Below are positions 9,216-18,664 of a stretch of 37,279 bases of DNA, one piece after another. Location of the stretch: assembly GCF_016862455.1 (NCBI RefSeq), contig NZ_BOMZ01000014.1:1-37279 (forward strand). The letters are read 5' to 3'. Under the pieces are notes generated by a model, which searched no databases, was not told the DNA's origin, and saw only the letters and a list, made by a program, of their open reading frames with translations. Source of the stretch: Actinoplanes utahensis (GTDB taxonomy: Bacteria > Actinomycetota > Actinomycetes > Mycobacteriales > Micromonosporaceae). The position numbers and the translations under genes are program-made. The stretch's first letter is position 1. Each line of letters opens with the position of its first letter.

Positions 9216-9460
9216 GAAGACGCCCGCGCGTCGACTCACCCGCACCGGGACCGACCAGGCCGCGGAATCCCGACACCGGCCGTCGCTCGAAAACCTCACC
9301 GACCACCGGAATACGCCTGACCGTCGACTCATCCGGACCAGGACCGACCAGGCGGGACCCGGCACCGGCCGTCGCTCCGAGACATCCCCGGCCACCGCGG
9401 AGACGCCCGAGCGACGCCTCACCCGGACCTGGACCGGAACTGGCCGTCGGTCCGCCACGT
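9216..9460. repeat. 90-93-bp imperfect tandem repeat, about 2.7 copies
   Basis: Aligned landmarks (ACGCCC/T followed by GTCGACTCA or a variant) recur at 9220, 9313 and 9403, giving periods of 93 and 90 bases. Shared blocks include GGACCGACCAGG and CACCGGCCGTCGCTC. Both periods are multiples of three, so a frame stays open on the minus strand. That frame is rich in Arg/Val, has no recognisable domain and lacks a good ribosome binding site, so I treat the array as non-coding. It sits downstream of the chelatase stop at 9506. Confidence 0.7.
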
Positions 9461-9505
9461 CATGCTCGGACGGAAGGGTGGTGGGACTACGGGCGGGGCG
9501 GGGGG

Positions 9506-11827
9506 TCACGCCGCACGCCGGTAGGCACGGTCCTCCGGCTCGGCAGGACGTGCGGCAGGGCTGCGGAGGACGGTGGCGGCCTCGAGCTGGTCGAGCGGCA
9601 TGACTTCGGCCTGCAACGCGGCCGCGAGCCGGCGGGCCAGGCCCAGGCGGATCGGGCCGGATTCGCAGTCGACGACCACGCTCGCCACCCCGGCCAGCGC
9701 CGGCACCAGGCGCACCGGGTCGGGACCGCTCGTGGCGCGGCCGTCGGTGACCAGCACCAGCAGCGGGCGGCGGCGCGGATCGCGGCGACGTTCGGTGGCG
9801 ATCGTCGCCGCGGCGGCACGGAGCCCGGCGGCGAGCGGGGTGCGCCCGCCGGTCCGCAGCGCGGCCAGACGCTGCACGCCGACCTCGTGGCTGGACGTCG
9901 GCGGCAGCACGACCTCCGCGTCACTCCCCCGGAACGTGATCATCCCGATCCGGTCCCGCCGCTGGTAGGCGTCCCGCAGCAGCGACAGCACCGCCGTCTT
10001 GACCAGCGTCATCCGCTTCCGTGCGGCCATCGACCCGGAGGCGTCCACGACGAAGAGCACCAGGTTCGCCTCCCGTCCCACATGAACCGACTCCCGCAGA
10101 TCCCCCGGCAGCACCCGGATACCGCGGCCGGCAGCGGAACCGTCCGCGGCTGCACGATCGATCGCACGGCCGAGCGTGGCACCGTCGGCAGGGGCCCTGA
10201 GGTGGGCGCGAGCGGCGCGATCCAGAGCGGTGCCATCCAGAGCAGCGCGATCCAGAGCGGTGCGGTCCAAGGCGGTGCGGTCGAGGGCGGCGCGGAGTGT
10301 GGCGAACAGGTGGGGAGCGCCGGAGAGCTTGCCGTGCGGGGGACGACTACCGACGACGCGGCCACGGCGGGCGAAGGCCGGGGACCGGCGGCCGGTGTGA
10401 CCACCCTCGCCGCGGGCGGAGATGCGGAGCGTCCGGGTGCGGTAGGCGGACCCGGCGGTGGCGGCCGCACCCACGGGTGCGCGGCTGCCGCTGTCGCTCG
10501 TCTCCGGGACGGTGTCGGTGCCGGGGTGCGGAGAGCCGCTGTCGGGCGTACCGCCGGAGGGGTTGTCGGGGTGGGACGGGCCGCCGCCGTCACGCGGACC
10601 GTCACCACCGTCCGGCCCGCCGTTGTCCGGCCCGCCGTTGTCAGGCCCGCCGTCAGGGCCGCCCGGCCCGGGGTCCGGCTCGTCGTCGCCGTCGCCGTCG
10701 GCCTCGGACGAGGAGGCGTCACGGCGCTCCTCTTCGGCCTGACGGTCGGCCTCCGCCTGACGGTCGGCCTCCGCCTGACGGTCGGCCTCCGCCTGACGGT
10801 CGGCCTCCGCCTGACGGTCGGCCTCGGCGAGGGCCTCGTCGAGTCTCTGCTCGTCGGTGCCGGGCGGGTCGAGGGGGTCGGTGCGGCGGCGATGCGGCAG
10901 GGCGAGCCGTGCGGCGTCGGCGACGTCGGTGGCGGTGACGCGGGTACGGCCGTGCCAGGCAGCCAGGGCCACCGCGCACCGGGCCACCACGATGTCGGCG
11001 CGCATGCCGTCCACCCCGTAGGCGAGGCAGACCCGGGCGATCCGGTCGAGTTCCGCGTCGGGGAGTTCGACCGACGGGAGGACGGCACGGGCCGCGGCGA
11101 TCCGGCCGGCGTGGGCGCGTTCCTCCTCGACGTAGCGGGCGGCGAACCGGGCCGGATCGGCCTCGTAGGCGAGGCGGCGCCGGACCACCTCGGCCCGCTG
11201 CACGGCGTCGCGCGGGGCCGCCACCGTCACTACCAGGCCGAACCGGTCGACGAGTTGGGGGCGGGGTTCGCCCTCCTCCGGGTTCATGGTGCCGACCAGC
11301 AGGAACCGGGCCGCATGCTTGACCGACACACCGTCACGCTCGACGTGGGCGCGGCCCATCGCGGCGGCGTCCAGCAGCAGGTCGACGAGGTGGTCGGGAA
11401 GCAGGTTCACCTCGTCGACGTAGAGCACACCGCGGTGCGCGGCGGCGAGCAGGCCGGGCTCGTAGGCCTTGACCCCGTCACTGAGGGCCCGCTGCAGGTC
11501 GAGGGTGCCGACGACCCGGTCCTCGGTGGCGCCGACCGGCAGCTCGACCAGACTGGCCGGGCGGAAGTCGGACGGCCCGCCGGGCGTGTGCGGGCCGTCC
11601 GGGCAGCCGGGGTCGGGGGCTTCCGGGTCGCAGGCGAACCGGCAGCCGTGCACCACCTCGACGTGCGGCAGCAGCGCGGCCAGCGCCCGGACGACGGTGC
11701 TCTTGGCGGTGCCCTTCTCGCCGCGCACCAGGACCCCGCCGACGGCCGGGGAGACGGCGGTGAGCAGGAGCGCCAAGCGCAGATCATCAAGGCCCACCAC
11801 GGCCGAGAACGGGTACGGAGTCGTCAC
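9506..11827 (-). CDS. Fused ChlI/ChlD-type (magnesium/cobalt) chelatase subunit
   Basis: 773 residues from GTG 11827, preceded by GGAAGGG. The N-terminal third is an AAA+ ChlI-type ATPase: Walker A GEKGTAKS (residues 36-43), Walker B LYVDEVNLL (about 135-143), GTMNPEEGEPRPQLVDRFG and a C-terminal AAA helical part to ~330. A linker of about 230 residues follows, with five ADRQAE repeats, an Asp/Gly/Pro-rich stretch and ALDRT-type pentads. The C-terminal third is a von Willebrand A domain with an intact MIDAS, VVDASGSM (about residue 594). In actinobacteria such I-D fusions commonly sit with cobalamin genes and are proposed partners of CobN in cobalt insertion. No cobN is visible here. The B12 riboswitch directly upstream supports the cobalt rather than the magnesium role. 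Confidence 0.9.
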   Translation of the reverse strand: MTTPYPFSAVVGLDDLRLALLLTAVSPAVGGVLVRGEKGTAKSTVVRALAALLPHVEVVHGCRFACDPEAPDPGCPDGPHTPGGPSDFRPASLVELPVGATEDRVVGTLDLQRALSDGVKAYEPGLLAAAHRGVLYVDEVNLLPDHLVDLLLDAAAMGRAHVERDGVSVKHAARFLLVGTMNPEEGEPRPQLVDRFGLVVTVAAPRDAVQRAEVVRRRLAYEADPARFAARYVEEERAHAGRIAAARAVLPSVELPDAELDRIARVCLAYGVDGMRADIVVARCAVALAAWHGRTRVTATDVADAARLALPHRRRTDPLDPPGTDEQRLDEALAEADRQAEADRQAEADRQAEADRQAEADRQAEEERRDASSSEADGDGDDEPDPGPGGPDGGPDNGGPDNGGPDGGDGPRDGGGPSHPDNPSGGTPDSGSPHPGTDTVPETSDSGSRAPVGAAATAGSAYRTRTLRISARGEGGHTGRRSPAFARRGRVVGSRPPHGKLSGAPHLFATLRAALDRTALDRTALDRAALDGTALDRAARAHLRAPADGATLGRAIDRAAADGSAAGRGIRVLPGDLRESVHVGREANLVLFVVDASGSMAARKRMTLVKTAVLSLLRDAYQRRDRIGMITFRGSDAEVVLPPTSSHEVGVQRLAALRTGGRTPLAAGLRAAAATIATERRRDPRRRPLLVLVTDGRATSGPDPVRLVPALAGVASVVVDCESGPIRLGLARRLAAALQAEVMPLDQLEAATVLRSPAARPAEPEDRAYRRAA

Positions 11828-11861
11828 CAGGATCCCTTCCGGCGGGTGTCCACGCCCGCTC

Positions 11862-12003
11862 GTCGGTCGACGCGAGCGGCCGGAGTCTCCTGACTCCCGG
11901 GGAATCTCCCGGTCACAGTGGCGGGACCGTCCCGGACTCGCACCGGGTTCCCTCCGCTACCGCTCGCGGGTCACTCTTCCCGACCGCCCGGGCACCCGTC
12001 AAC
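11862..12003 (-). promoter_or_regulatory. Cobalamin (AdoCbl) riboswitch
   Basis: Read on the minus strand, the segment has the conserved cobalamin riboswitch elements in order: ACGGGTGCC near the 5' end (~12000), then GGAGGGAACCCGGTGCGAG, TCCGGGACGGTCCCGCCACTG, and the B12 box GGAGTCAGGAGACTCCGGCC at about 11879-11898. It ends about 35 bases before the GTG of the chelatase gene. Between the box and the ribosome binding site, GCGGG and CCCGC can pair next to GGAAGGG, so control could be at translation initiation. Expected behaviour is repression by adenosylcobalamin. Boundaries are approximate. Confidence 0.93.
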
Positions 12004-12008
12004 GCGGG

Positions 12009-12195
12009 GTCCGTCACGGCCGTCACTCAGCGGAGACGCCGGCCGTCACGGCGGCCACTCAGGGGAGGCCCCGGCCGCACGGCCGCCACCCGCGGAAGAC
12101 ACCGGCCGTCACGGCCGCCGCTCGCAGGAGACCGCAGCCGCACGGCCGCCACCCGCGGGAGATTTCAGCCGTCACGGCGGCCACCGTGACGGCCC
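12009..12195. repeat. 31-32-bp palindromic tandem array, six units
   Basis: The core CCG(T)CACGG recurs at 12011, 12043, 12075, 12106, 12138 and 12169, a strict 31-32-base period. Most units contain a near-palindrome of the type GGCCGTCACGGCGGCC. The array occupies the space between the gluconokinase stop and the 5' end of the riboswitch, where the promoter of the cobalamin transcript should be. Nothing coding is visible in it. Confidence 0.8.
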
Positions 12196-12259
12196 GGGCA
12201 GGGCCCACACGCCGGTGACGGTCGCCGTCACCCGGGCCCGGGCCCGGCGGCGTGCGCCA

Positions 12260-13876
12260 CTACGAGCGGACGGCCTTCTCGGTGCCGGGGAGCGGCTCGG
12301 GGGCGAGCCGGTCGAGTTCGGCGACCACGTCGAGGACGGCGAGGGCGGACTTCTCGACGAGCGGGCGCAGCCGGCGGTACAGGGCGGCGTCGTCGGGGTC
12401 GGGTTCGGTGTGCCGGCCGGTCGGGATCAGCGCGGCGGCCCGGTCGAGGTCGGGCAGTTCGCCGAGGGCGTGCCGGGCGAGCAGGCAGGCGCCGAGGGCG
12501 GTGCCTTCGGGCACGTCGGCGACGGTGACCGGCAGGTCGAGGGCGGAGGCGAGCACGCTGACCCACAGTTTCGAGGCGGCGGCGCCGCCGGTGGCCCGGA
12601 TCTCGGTGAGCTGGGCGCCTTCGGTGTCGAACGAGTCCCGGACCAGGGCGAGTTGCTGGCAGACGCCTTCGACGGCGGCGCGGACCAGGTGCGGGCGGCC
12701 GTGTTCGCGGCGCAGCCCCAGGTAGGCGCCGCGCATCCCGGGCCGCCACCAGGGCGCCCGCTCACCGAGCAGGTAGGGCAGGCAGAGCAGCCCTTCGCTG
12801 CCGGCGATGATCCCGGCGGCCTCCTCCAGCAGTTCGGCGTCCCGGTCGTCGGAGTCCTCCCCAGACGAGCCCGACGAACCGGACGAGCCCGAACCTGACG
12901 AACCGGACGAGCCGGAGGAACCGGCGGAGGGAGCCGGAGCCGCCAGGGCCTGCCCGGCCCAGCGGACGACCGATCCGGCGTTGTTGACCGCGCCGCCGAT
13001 CACCCACCGGTCCTCGGTGAGCGCGTAGCAGAACAGCCGCCCCGCCGCGTCGGCGGTGGGCCGGTCCACGACCGTACGCAACGCGCCGCTGGTGCCGAGC
13101 GACACCGCCCCGATCCCGGCCGGGGTGGCGCCGACCCCGAGGTTGGCCAGCGGCCCGTCGGCGGCCCCGATGACCAGCGGGGTGTCCGGGGACAGTCCGG
13201 TGGCGGCGGCGATGTCGGCGCTCAGCCGCAGCACGTGGGTGGTGGGCACGACCTCGGCGAGCTGTCCCGCGGACACTCCGGCGATCTCCAGGGCCTCCGG
13301 GTCCCAGCGCCGGGCGTGGATGTCGTAGAGGCCGGTGCCGGAGGCGATCGACAGGTCGACCTGGAACGGGCCACCGGTCAGCGCGGCGACGATCAGCTCC
13401 TTGACCCCGCCCCACCGGGGGGTGCCGGTCAGCGTGTCCCGGTCGGCGCGGGCCCACCAGGCCAGTTTGGTCAGCGGGGACATCGGGTGGACCGGGGTGC
13501 CGGTGCGGGCCTGCAGGTCCTTGGCTCGGCCGGCCGCCACGATCCGCTCGCACTCCGCGGCGGCCCGGTTGTCGGCCCAGGTCACGACGGGGCCGAGCGG
13601 CTTGCCGGAGGCGTCCATCGGGACGAGGGCGTGCAGGAACGAGCTGAGTCCGATCCCGATCACCCGGTCGCCACGTTCGCGGGCGGCGGCGGCCACGTCG
13701 GTGAGCGCCCGCACGGCGGCGTCGACGAGGCTGCCGGCGTCGAGTTCGGCACGGCCGGACCCGGGGACGGCGAGGGGGTAGTGGACGCTGGTGAGGGCGC
13801 GGATCTCCCCACCCGGTCCGGCGGCGATCCCCTTCGTCGAGGTTGTCCCGGTGTCGATGCCGATCACGACGTCCAT
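12260..13876 (-). CDS. gntK: Gluconokinase, FGGY family
   Basis: 538 residues from ATG 13876, chosen because GGGGAGG lies about seven bases upstream and the family begins with this phosphate-binding segment (VIGIDTGTTSTKG). An in-frame ATG at 13900 is less likely. VVTWADNRAA and TGTPVHPMSPLTKLAWW are the features that favour gluconokinase over xylulokinase or glycerol kinase. IGAADGPLANLGVGA, SLGTSGALR and ATGGAAASKLW mark the second FGGY domain. The product phosphorylates D-gluconate to 6-phosphogluconate. There is an unusual inserted linker of about 30 residues, almost only Ser and Gly then acidic (DNA ~12845-12930), inside the C-terminal domain after WAGQALAAP. The gene lies downstream of citrate synthase and its terminator, so it probably has its own promoter. 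Confidence 0.88.
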   Translation of the reverse strand: MDVVIGIDTGTTSTKGIAAGPGGEIRALTSVHYPLAVPGSGRAELDAGSLVDAAVRALTDVAAAARERGDRVIGIGLSSFLHALVPMDASGKPLGPVVTWADNRAAAECERIVAAGRAKDLQARTGTPVHPMSPLTKLAWWARADRDTLTGTPRWGGVKELIVAALTGGPFQVDLSIASGTGLYDIHARRWDPEALEIAGVSAGQLAEVVPTTHVLRLSADIAAATGLSPDTPLVIGAADGPLANLGVGATPAGIGAVSLGTSGALRTVVDRPTADAAGRLFCYALTEDRWVIGGAVNNAGSVVRWAGQALAAPAPSAGSSGSSGSSGSGSSGSSGSSGEDSDDRDAELLEEAAGIIAGSEGLLCLPYLLGERAPWWRPGMRGAYLGLRREHGRPHLVRAAVEGVCQQLALVRDSFDTEGAQLTEIRATGGAAASKLWVSVLASALDLPVTVADVPEGTALGACLLARHALGELPDLDRAAALIPTGRHTEPDPDDAALYRRLRPLVEKSALAVLDVVAELDRLAPEPLPGTEKAVRS

Positions 13877-13964
13877 ACGTTTTCCTCCCCTGCCGAGCAT
13901 GTCGTCCGAACCCTCTCATGCCCGGTCGCGCGTCGCGCGTACCGCGAAAACGCCGGAATGCGAA

Positions 13965-13994
13965 ACGCCCCACCGGAAGTCTCCGGTGGGGCGT
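13965..13994 (-). terminator. Hairpin terminator after citrate synthase
   Basis: A perfect 13-bp stem (ACGCCCCACCGGA with TCCGGTGGGGCGT) closes a four-base AGTC loop. It begins 16 bases after the gltA stop on the minus strand and is followed by a short T-containing stretch (TTTCGCATT). It separates gltA from gntK. Confidence 0.8.
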
Positions 13995-14009
13995 CTGCCG
14001 TGGAAAGCG

Positions 14010-15293
<1,284 letters not shown>

Positions 15294-15415
15294 GTATTTC
15301 CCTCACTTCACCGGCAGATGTCCCAAAGATTTTGCCGTTCACCGTAAACCCTCAACCTGAATGGGTCATCAGGTGGCCACCGGTTGAGGCATTGGTCACC
15401 AGTACGTATGGGTCG

Positions 15416-15443
15416 TTGCGCCATAGACAATGGTCGGTATATT
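15416..15443 (+). promoter_or_regulatory. Candidate housekeeping-type promoter for the stress protein gene
   Basis: TTGCGC (15416-15421) and TATATT (15438-15443) are separated by 16 bases, a good match to an HrdB/sigma70-type promoter in DNA this GC-rich. Transcription would start near 15450, about 17 bases before the ATG at 15467 and just before its GGGAGGG ribosome binding site. Confidence 0.5.
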
Positions 15444-15466
15444 GCGAGTTCGTTACGGGAGGGCCC

Positions 15467-16267
15467 ATGCAGATCCCGAGTGAAGGACCCGTCGTGGTCG
15501 GAGCCGGCCGTGTGCCGGGCGACGCGGCCGCGGTCCGGTTCGCCGCGCGGGAGGCGGCCTCCCGTGGGCGCCCCCTCCGGGTGGTGCACGCTTTCACCGG
15601 GCCCGGCGACGCCGGTTACGGCCCGGCCCGCCGGCTCGCCTCGCAGGTCGTCGGCGAGGCGGTCGCCATCGCCCAGCGTTCCACACCCGGCCTGGATGTG
15701 CGGGGCCAAATCGTGGATGGGCCGCCGGGACGCGTCCTGCTGAACCTGAGCCGCACCGCGGTCCTGCTGGTGGTGGGCGGCTCGCTGATCGAGGTGGTGG
15801 CCGGGGCCTGGTGCCCGGTGGCGGTTAGCCGCGCGCCGCGCACGCCCGCCGGGCCGATCGTGGCGGCGGTGGACGCCTCGCCCTACTCGGTGCTCGCCGT
15901 GCGTTTCGCGGCGGAGACCGCCCGGCGCCGCGGCGGACCACTGCATCTGGTGCACGTGACCGATCCCGATCACGAGAGTGCGGCCGCGCGGGTGCTCGAC
16001 GAGATGGCCGCCCAGGCACCGGGCGCCGTCGAGGTGCGCCATCATCTGTTCAGCGGCCCGCCGGCCGGCATCCTGCCCCGGGTCACCCGCCGGGTCGGCC
16101 TGCTGGTGCTCGGCCCGCGCTCCACCTGCCCGGCCGGCCGGCTCGGCACGGTCGCCGAAGCGGTGCTGCGGCACGCCACCTGTCCCACGGTGTTCGTGCA
16201 CGGCGCCCGCCTGCGGGCCCGGTACTCCGGCGGTCCGCAGCTTTCGGGAAGCCCGGTAACCGCCTGA
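15467..16267 (+). CDS. Tandem-domain universal stress protein
   Basis: 266 residues from ATG 15467, which follows GGGAGGG; the frame is open further upstream but that part is intergenic in character. Two UspA-like domains are visible: residues ~1-125 (VVVGAGRVPGDAAAVRFAAREA ... PLRVVHAF) and ~126-255 (GPIVAAVDASPYSVLAVRFAAETA ... PLHLVHV). The ATP-binding G-x2-G-x9-G(S/T) motif is degenerate in both: domain 2 keeps LVLGPRSTCPAGRLGTVAEAVL, while domain 1 is short after VVGGSL. Paired-domain USPs are common in actinobacteria and are often induced by hypoxia or stationary phase. The exact role is unknown. Confidence 0.87.
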   Translation: MQIPSEGPVVVGAGRVPGDAAAVRFAAREAASRGRPLRVVHAFTGPGDAGYGPARRLASQVVGEAVAIAQRSTPGLDVRGQIVDGPPGRVLLNLSRTAVLLVVGGSLIEVVAGAWCPVAVSRAPRTPAGPIVAAVDASPYSVLAVRFAAETARRRGGPLHLVHVTDPDHESAAARVLDEMAAQAPGAVEVRHHLFSGPPAGILPRVTRRVGLLVLGPRSTCPAGRLGTVAEAVLRHATCPTVFVHGARLRARYSGGPQLSGSPVTA

Positions 16268-16325
16268 CCGAATTGCTACCGTTGGCCCATACATTGATCT
16301 TCGGGCCGTACGGGAGGAATGCCCG

Positions 16326-18656
16326 GTGCGCTCCCTGCTCCCTCCCGGCGTCGCACGCCGGCTCTGGCAGGTCATGGCCGTCGGCGGCGTCCTCGCCACC
16401 ACGATCTTCGTAGCCTTTCCGTCGTCGCCCCTGGCCACCACCGTCTTCGCGCTGCTCGCCGTCGCGGTCGTGGTGTCCTGCTTCGCCGGACCCCGCCGCT
16501 GGGGCGCCGAGCCGCCGGGCGCCTGGCTGCTGATGGGCCTGGCGGCGCTGCTGTTCCTGGTCGGCGTCGTGATCCGGCCGGTGGTCACCGAGCAGGAGAT
16601 GCCGTGGCCGATCATCGCCGACGTGGCGGCCTGGACCGGCTACCTGCTGCTCGGCGTGTTCGTGCTGATCCTGCTGCGCCGGCGGGAGAGCCTGGACCGG
16701 CACGCGGTGCTGGACGGCCTGATCGTCTGCCTGTCCGCCGGGGTCGCCTCGGTGCTGCTGCTGGCCCTGCCGGCGGCCGCGGTCCCGGGCCGCTCCGCGG
16801 TGCTCTCGATCATCCAGGGCATGTACCCGCTGTTCGACGTGGCGCTGGTGCTGCTGCTGGTGAACCTCACCTTCACGGCGAAGTTCTGGCCGGTGAGCCT
16901 GATCGGGCTGATCGGCATGATGGCCGGCATCACCATCGGCGACCTGGCGTACGCCATCGTCGGGGTGAGCGGCAAGATCTACGCCTCGCCGCTGCTCAAC
17001 GTGCCGTTCATGCTCGCCTACACGTCCCTCGGCGTGGCCGCGCTGCACCCGTCGGTGGTGGAGATGGGCCGGGCCGAGAAGCCGCCCGCCCAGGCCTGGT
17101 CCTGGCCGCGCCTGGCGCTGCTGCTGCCGGCGCTGGCGGCGCCGTTCGCGCTGCTGCTGACCACCGGCTCCCGGTCCGCGTCGAGCCGCCTGCTGATCGC
17201 CGTGACCGGCGCGCTGATCATGGGCCTGCTGCTGGTCCGGGCCATCTCGGCGGTCCGCGCCCAGGTCACCCTGCAGCTGCGGTCGGAGCACCAGGCCACC
17301 CACGACCCGCTGACCGGACTGCCCAACCGGCAGTCCATGTCGGCCGAGATCGAGCGTCTGGTCGCGATCGTCGAGCCGGAGACCCACGATCGGGTCTGGG
17401 TGTACATGCTCGACCTGGACGGCTTCAAGTGGGTCAACGACTCGTGGGGCCACGACACCGGCGACCAGCTGGTGATCGAGGTGGGGCGGCGGCTGCGGGC
17501 CGCGGTGCCGCACACCATCCCGGTGGCCCGGGTCGGCGGCGACGAGTTCCTGCTCGGGTTCATCGGCGAGAAGGGCAGCGCGCTGCGGCTGGTCGACGAC
17601 ATCCGCGGCTGCTTCGCCCGGCCGTTCCCGGTCCGCGACCACCAGGTGGTGATCAGCGCGTCGATCGGCATCGCGCACGCCGAGGGCGACCCGACCAACA
17701 CCGCGGTCACCGCCGAGGCGCTGATGCGCGACGCCGACACCGCCATGTACCGGGCCAAGGGCGAGGGGCCGGGCCGGTCCACCATCTTCGACACCAGCAT
17801 GCACACCCAGGTCCGGGAGCGCATCGAGCTGGAGGTGGCGCTGCGGCAGGCCCTCGCCTCCGACCAGCTGCACGTGGCGTACCAGCCGCTGGTCCGCCTG
17901 GAGACCGGCATCCCGGTCGGCGCCGAGGCGCTGGTCCGCTGGCTCCACCCGGAGCGCGGGCCGATCCCGCCGATGACGTTCATCCCGATCGCCGAGGACG
18001 CCGGCCTGATCAACGAGATCGGCACCTGGGTCCGCAAGGAGGCGCTGCGCCAGCTCGGCGTGTGGCGCTCGCAGGGCGTCGTCCGCGACGACTTCTACCT
18101 GTCGATCAACGTCTCGCCGCGGCAGCTCACCGACCCGGAACTGCCGCTGATCGTCTCCGGGGAGATGCTGCGGTACGGCGTACCCGCGCACTGCGTCGCC
18201 CTGGAGATGACCGAGTCGGTGATGGTCGACGGCTCCAGCGTCACCTCCCGGGTCCTGTTCGAACTGCGGGAACTCGGCGTGAAACTGCTCGTCGACGACT
18301 TCGGCACCGGCTTCTCCGCACTCGGCTACCTGCGCAAGTTCCCGGTCACCGGCGTCAAGATCGACCGCTCGTTCGTGATCGGCCTGGGCGTCAACCACGA
18401 GGACGACGAGATCGTCCGGGCCGTGGTGGCGATGAGCCAGGCGCTCGGCCTGTCGGTGATCGCCGAAGGGGTGGAGACGCCGCTGCAGCGCGAGGCCCTG
18501 TGGGCGGTCGGTGTGGTCAACGGCCAGGGCTGGCTGTGGGGGGCGGCGGTGTCGGCGGCCGAGTTCGCCGAGCGCTGGCGGGACGTGATGTTCCGCGGCC
18601 CGGTCGTCGCCGAGCCGGTGCCGAACCCGTCGGGCCGGCACCGCCGGCCCGACTGA
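16326..18656 (+). CDS. Membrane GGDEF-EAL c-di-GMP turnover protein
   Basis: 776 residues from GTG 16326, with GGGAGGA upstream. Residues ~10-310 contain about eight to ten hydrophobic helices of an integral-membrane sensor. The GGDEF domain starts at HDPLTGLPNR (~326) and keeps an intact GGDEF (~402). The position for the RxxD inhibitory site, just before it, reads HTIP, so product feedback through that site seems absent. The EAL domain has EALVRW (~532), NVSPRQL, EMTESVM, DDFGTGFSALGYL (~656), VKIDRSFV and EGVET (~712), the residues needed for phosphodiesterase activity. Both domains therefore look catalytically competent. It follows the stress protein gene by 58 bases and ends 8 bases from the convergent gene at 18665. 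Confidence 0.92.
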   Translation: MRSLLPPGVARRLWQVMAVGGVLATTIFVAFPSSPLATTVFALLAVAVVVSCFAGPRRWGAEPPGAWLLMGLAALLFLVGVVIRPVVTEQEMPWPIIADVAAWTGYLLLGVFVLILLRRRESLDRHAVLDGLIVCLSAGVASVLLLALPAAAVPGRSAVLSIIQGMYPLFDVALVLLLVNLTFTAKFWPVSLIGLIGMMAGITIGDLAYAIVGVSGKIYASPLLNVPFMLAYTSLGVAALHPSVVEMGRAEKPPAQAWSWPRLALLLPALAAPFALLLTTGSRSASSRLLIAVTGALIMGLLLVRAISAVRAQVTLQLRSEHQATHDPLTGLPNRQSMSAEIERLVAIVEPETHDRVWVYMLDLDGFKWVNDSWGHDTGDQLVIEVGRRLRAAVPHTIPVARVGGDEFLLGFIGEKGSALRLVDDIRGCFARPFPVRDHQVVISASIGIAHAEGDPTNTAVTAEALMRDADTAMYRAKGEGPGRSTIFDTSMHTQVRERIELEVALRQALASDQLHVAYQPLVRLETGIPVGAEALVRWLHPERGPIPPMTFIPIAEDAGLINEIGTWVRKEALRQLGVWRSQGVVRDDFYLSINVSPRQLTDPELPLIVSGEMLRYGVPAHCVALEMTESVMVDGSSVTSRVLFELRELGVKLLVDDFGTGFSALGYLRKFPVTGVKIDRSFVIGLGVNHEDDEIVRAVVAMSQALGLSVIAEGVETPLQREALWAVGVVNGQGWLWGAAVSAAEFAERWRDVMFRGPVVAEPVPNPSGRHRRPD

Positions 18657-18664
18657 GCTCGCCG

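Noticed and set aside
9030..9509. Minus-strand 159-codon frame between the chelatase gene and cobO
   Set aside because: It stays open because the 93/90-bp repeat is a multiple of three. No RBS, no domain, Arg-rich.
8471..11893. 1140-codon plus-strand open frame
   Set aside because: It runs antisense to cobO and the chelatase gene and through two repeat arrays, and encodes no recognisable domain. It is an effect of very high GC.
11862..12003. Alternative reading as a plus-strand element
   Set aside because: All conserved B12-riboswitch boxes appear in order only on the minus strand, directly before the chelatase gene.
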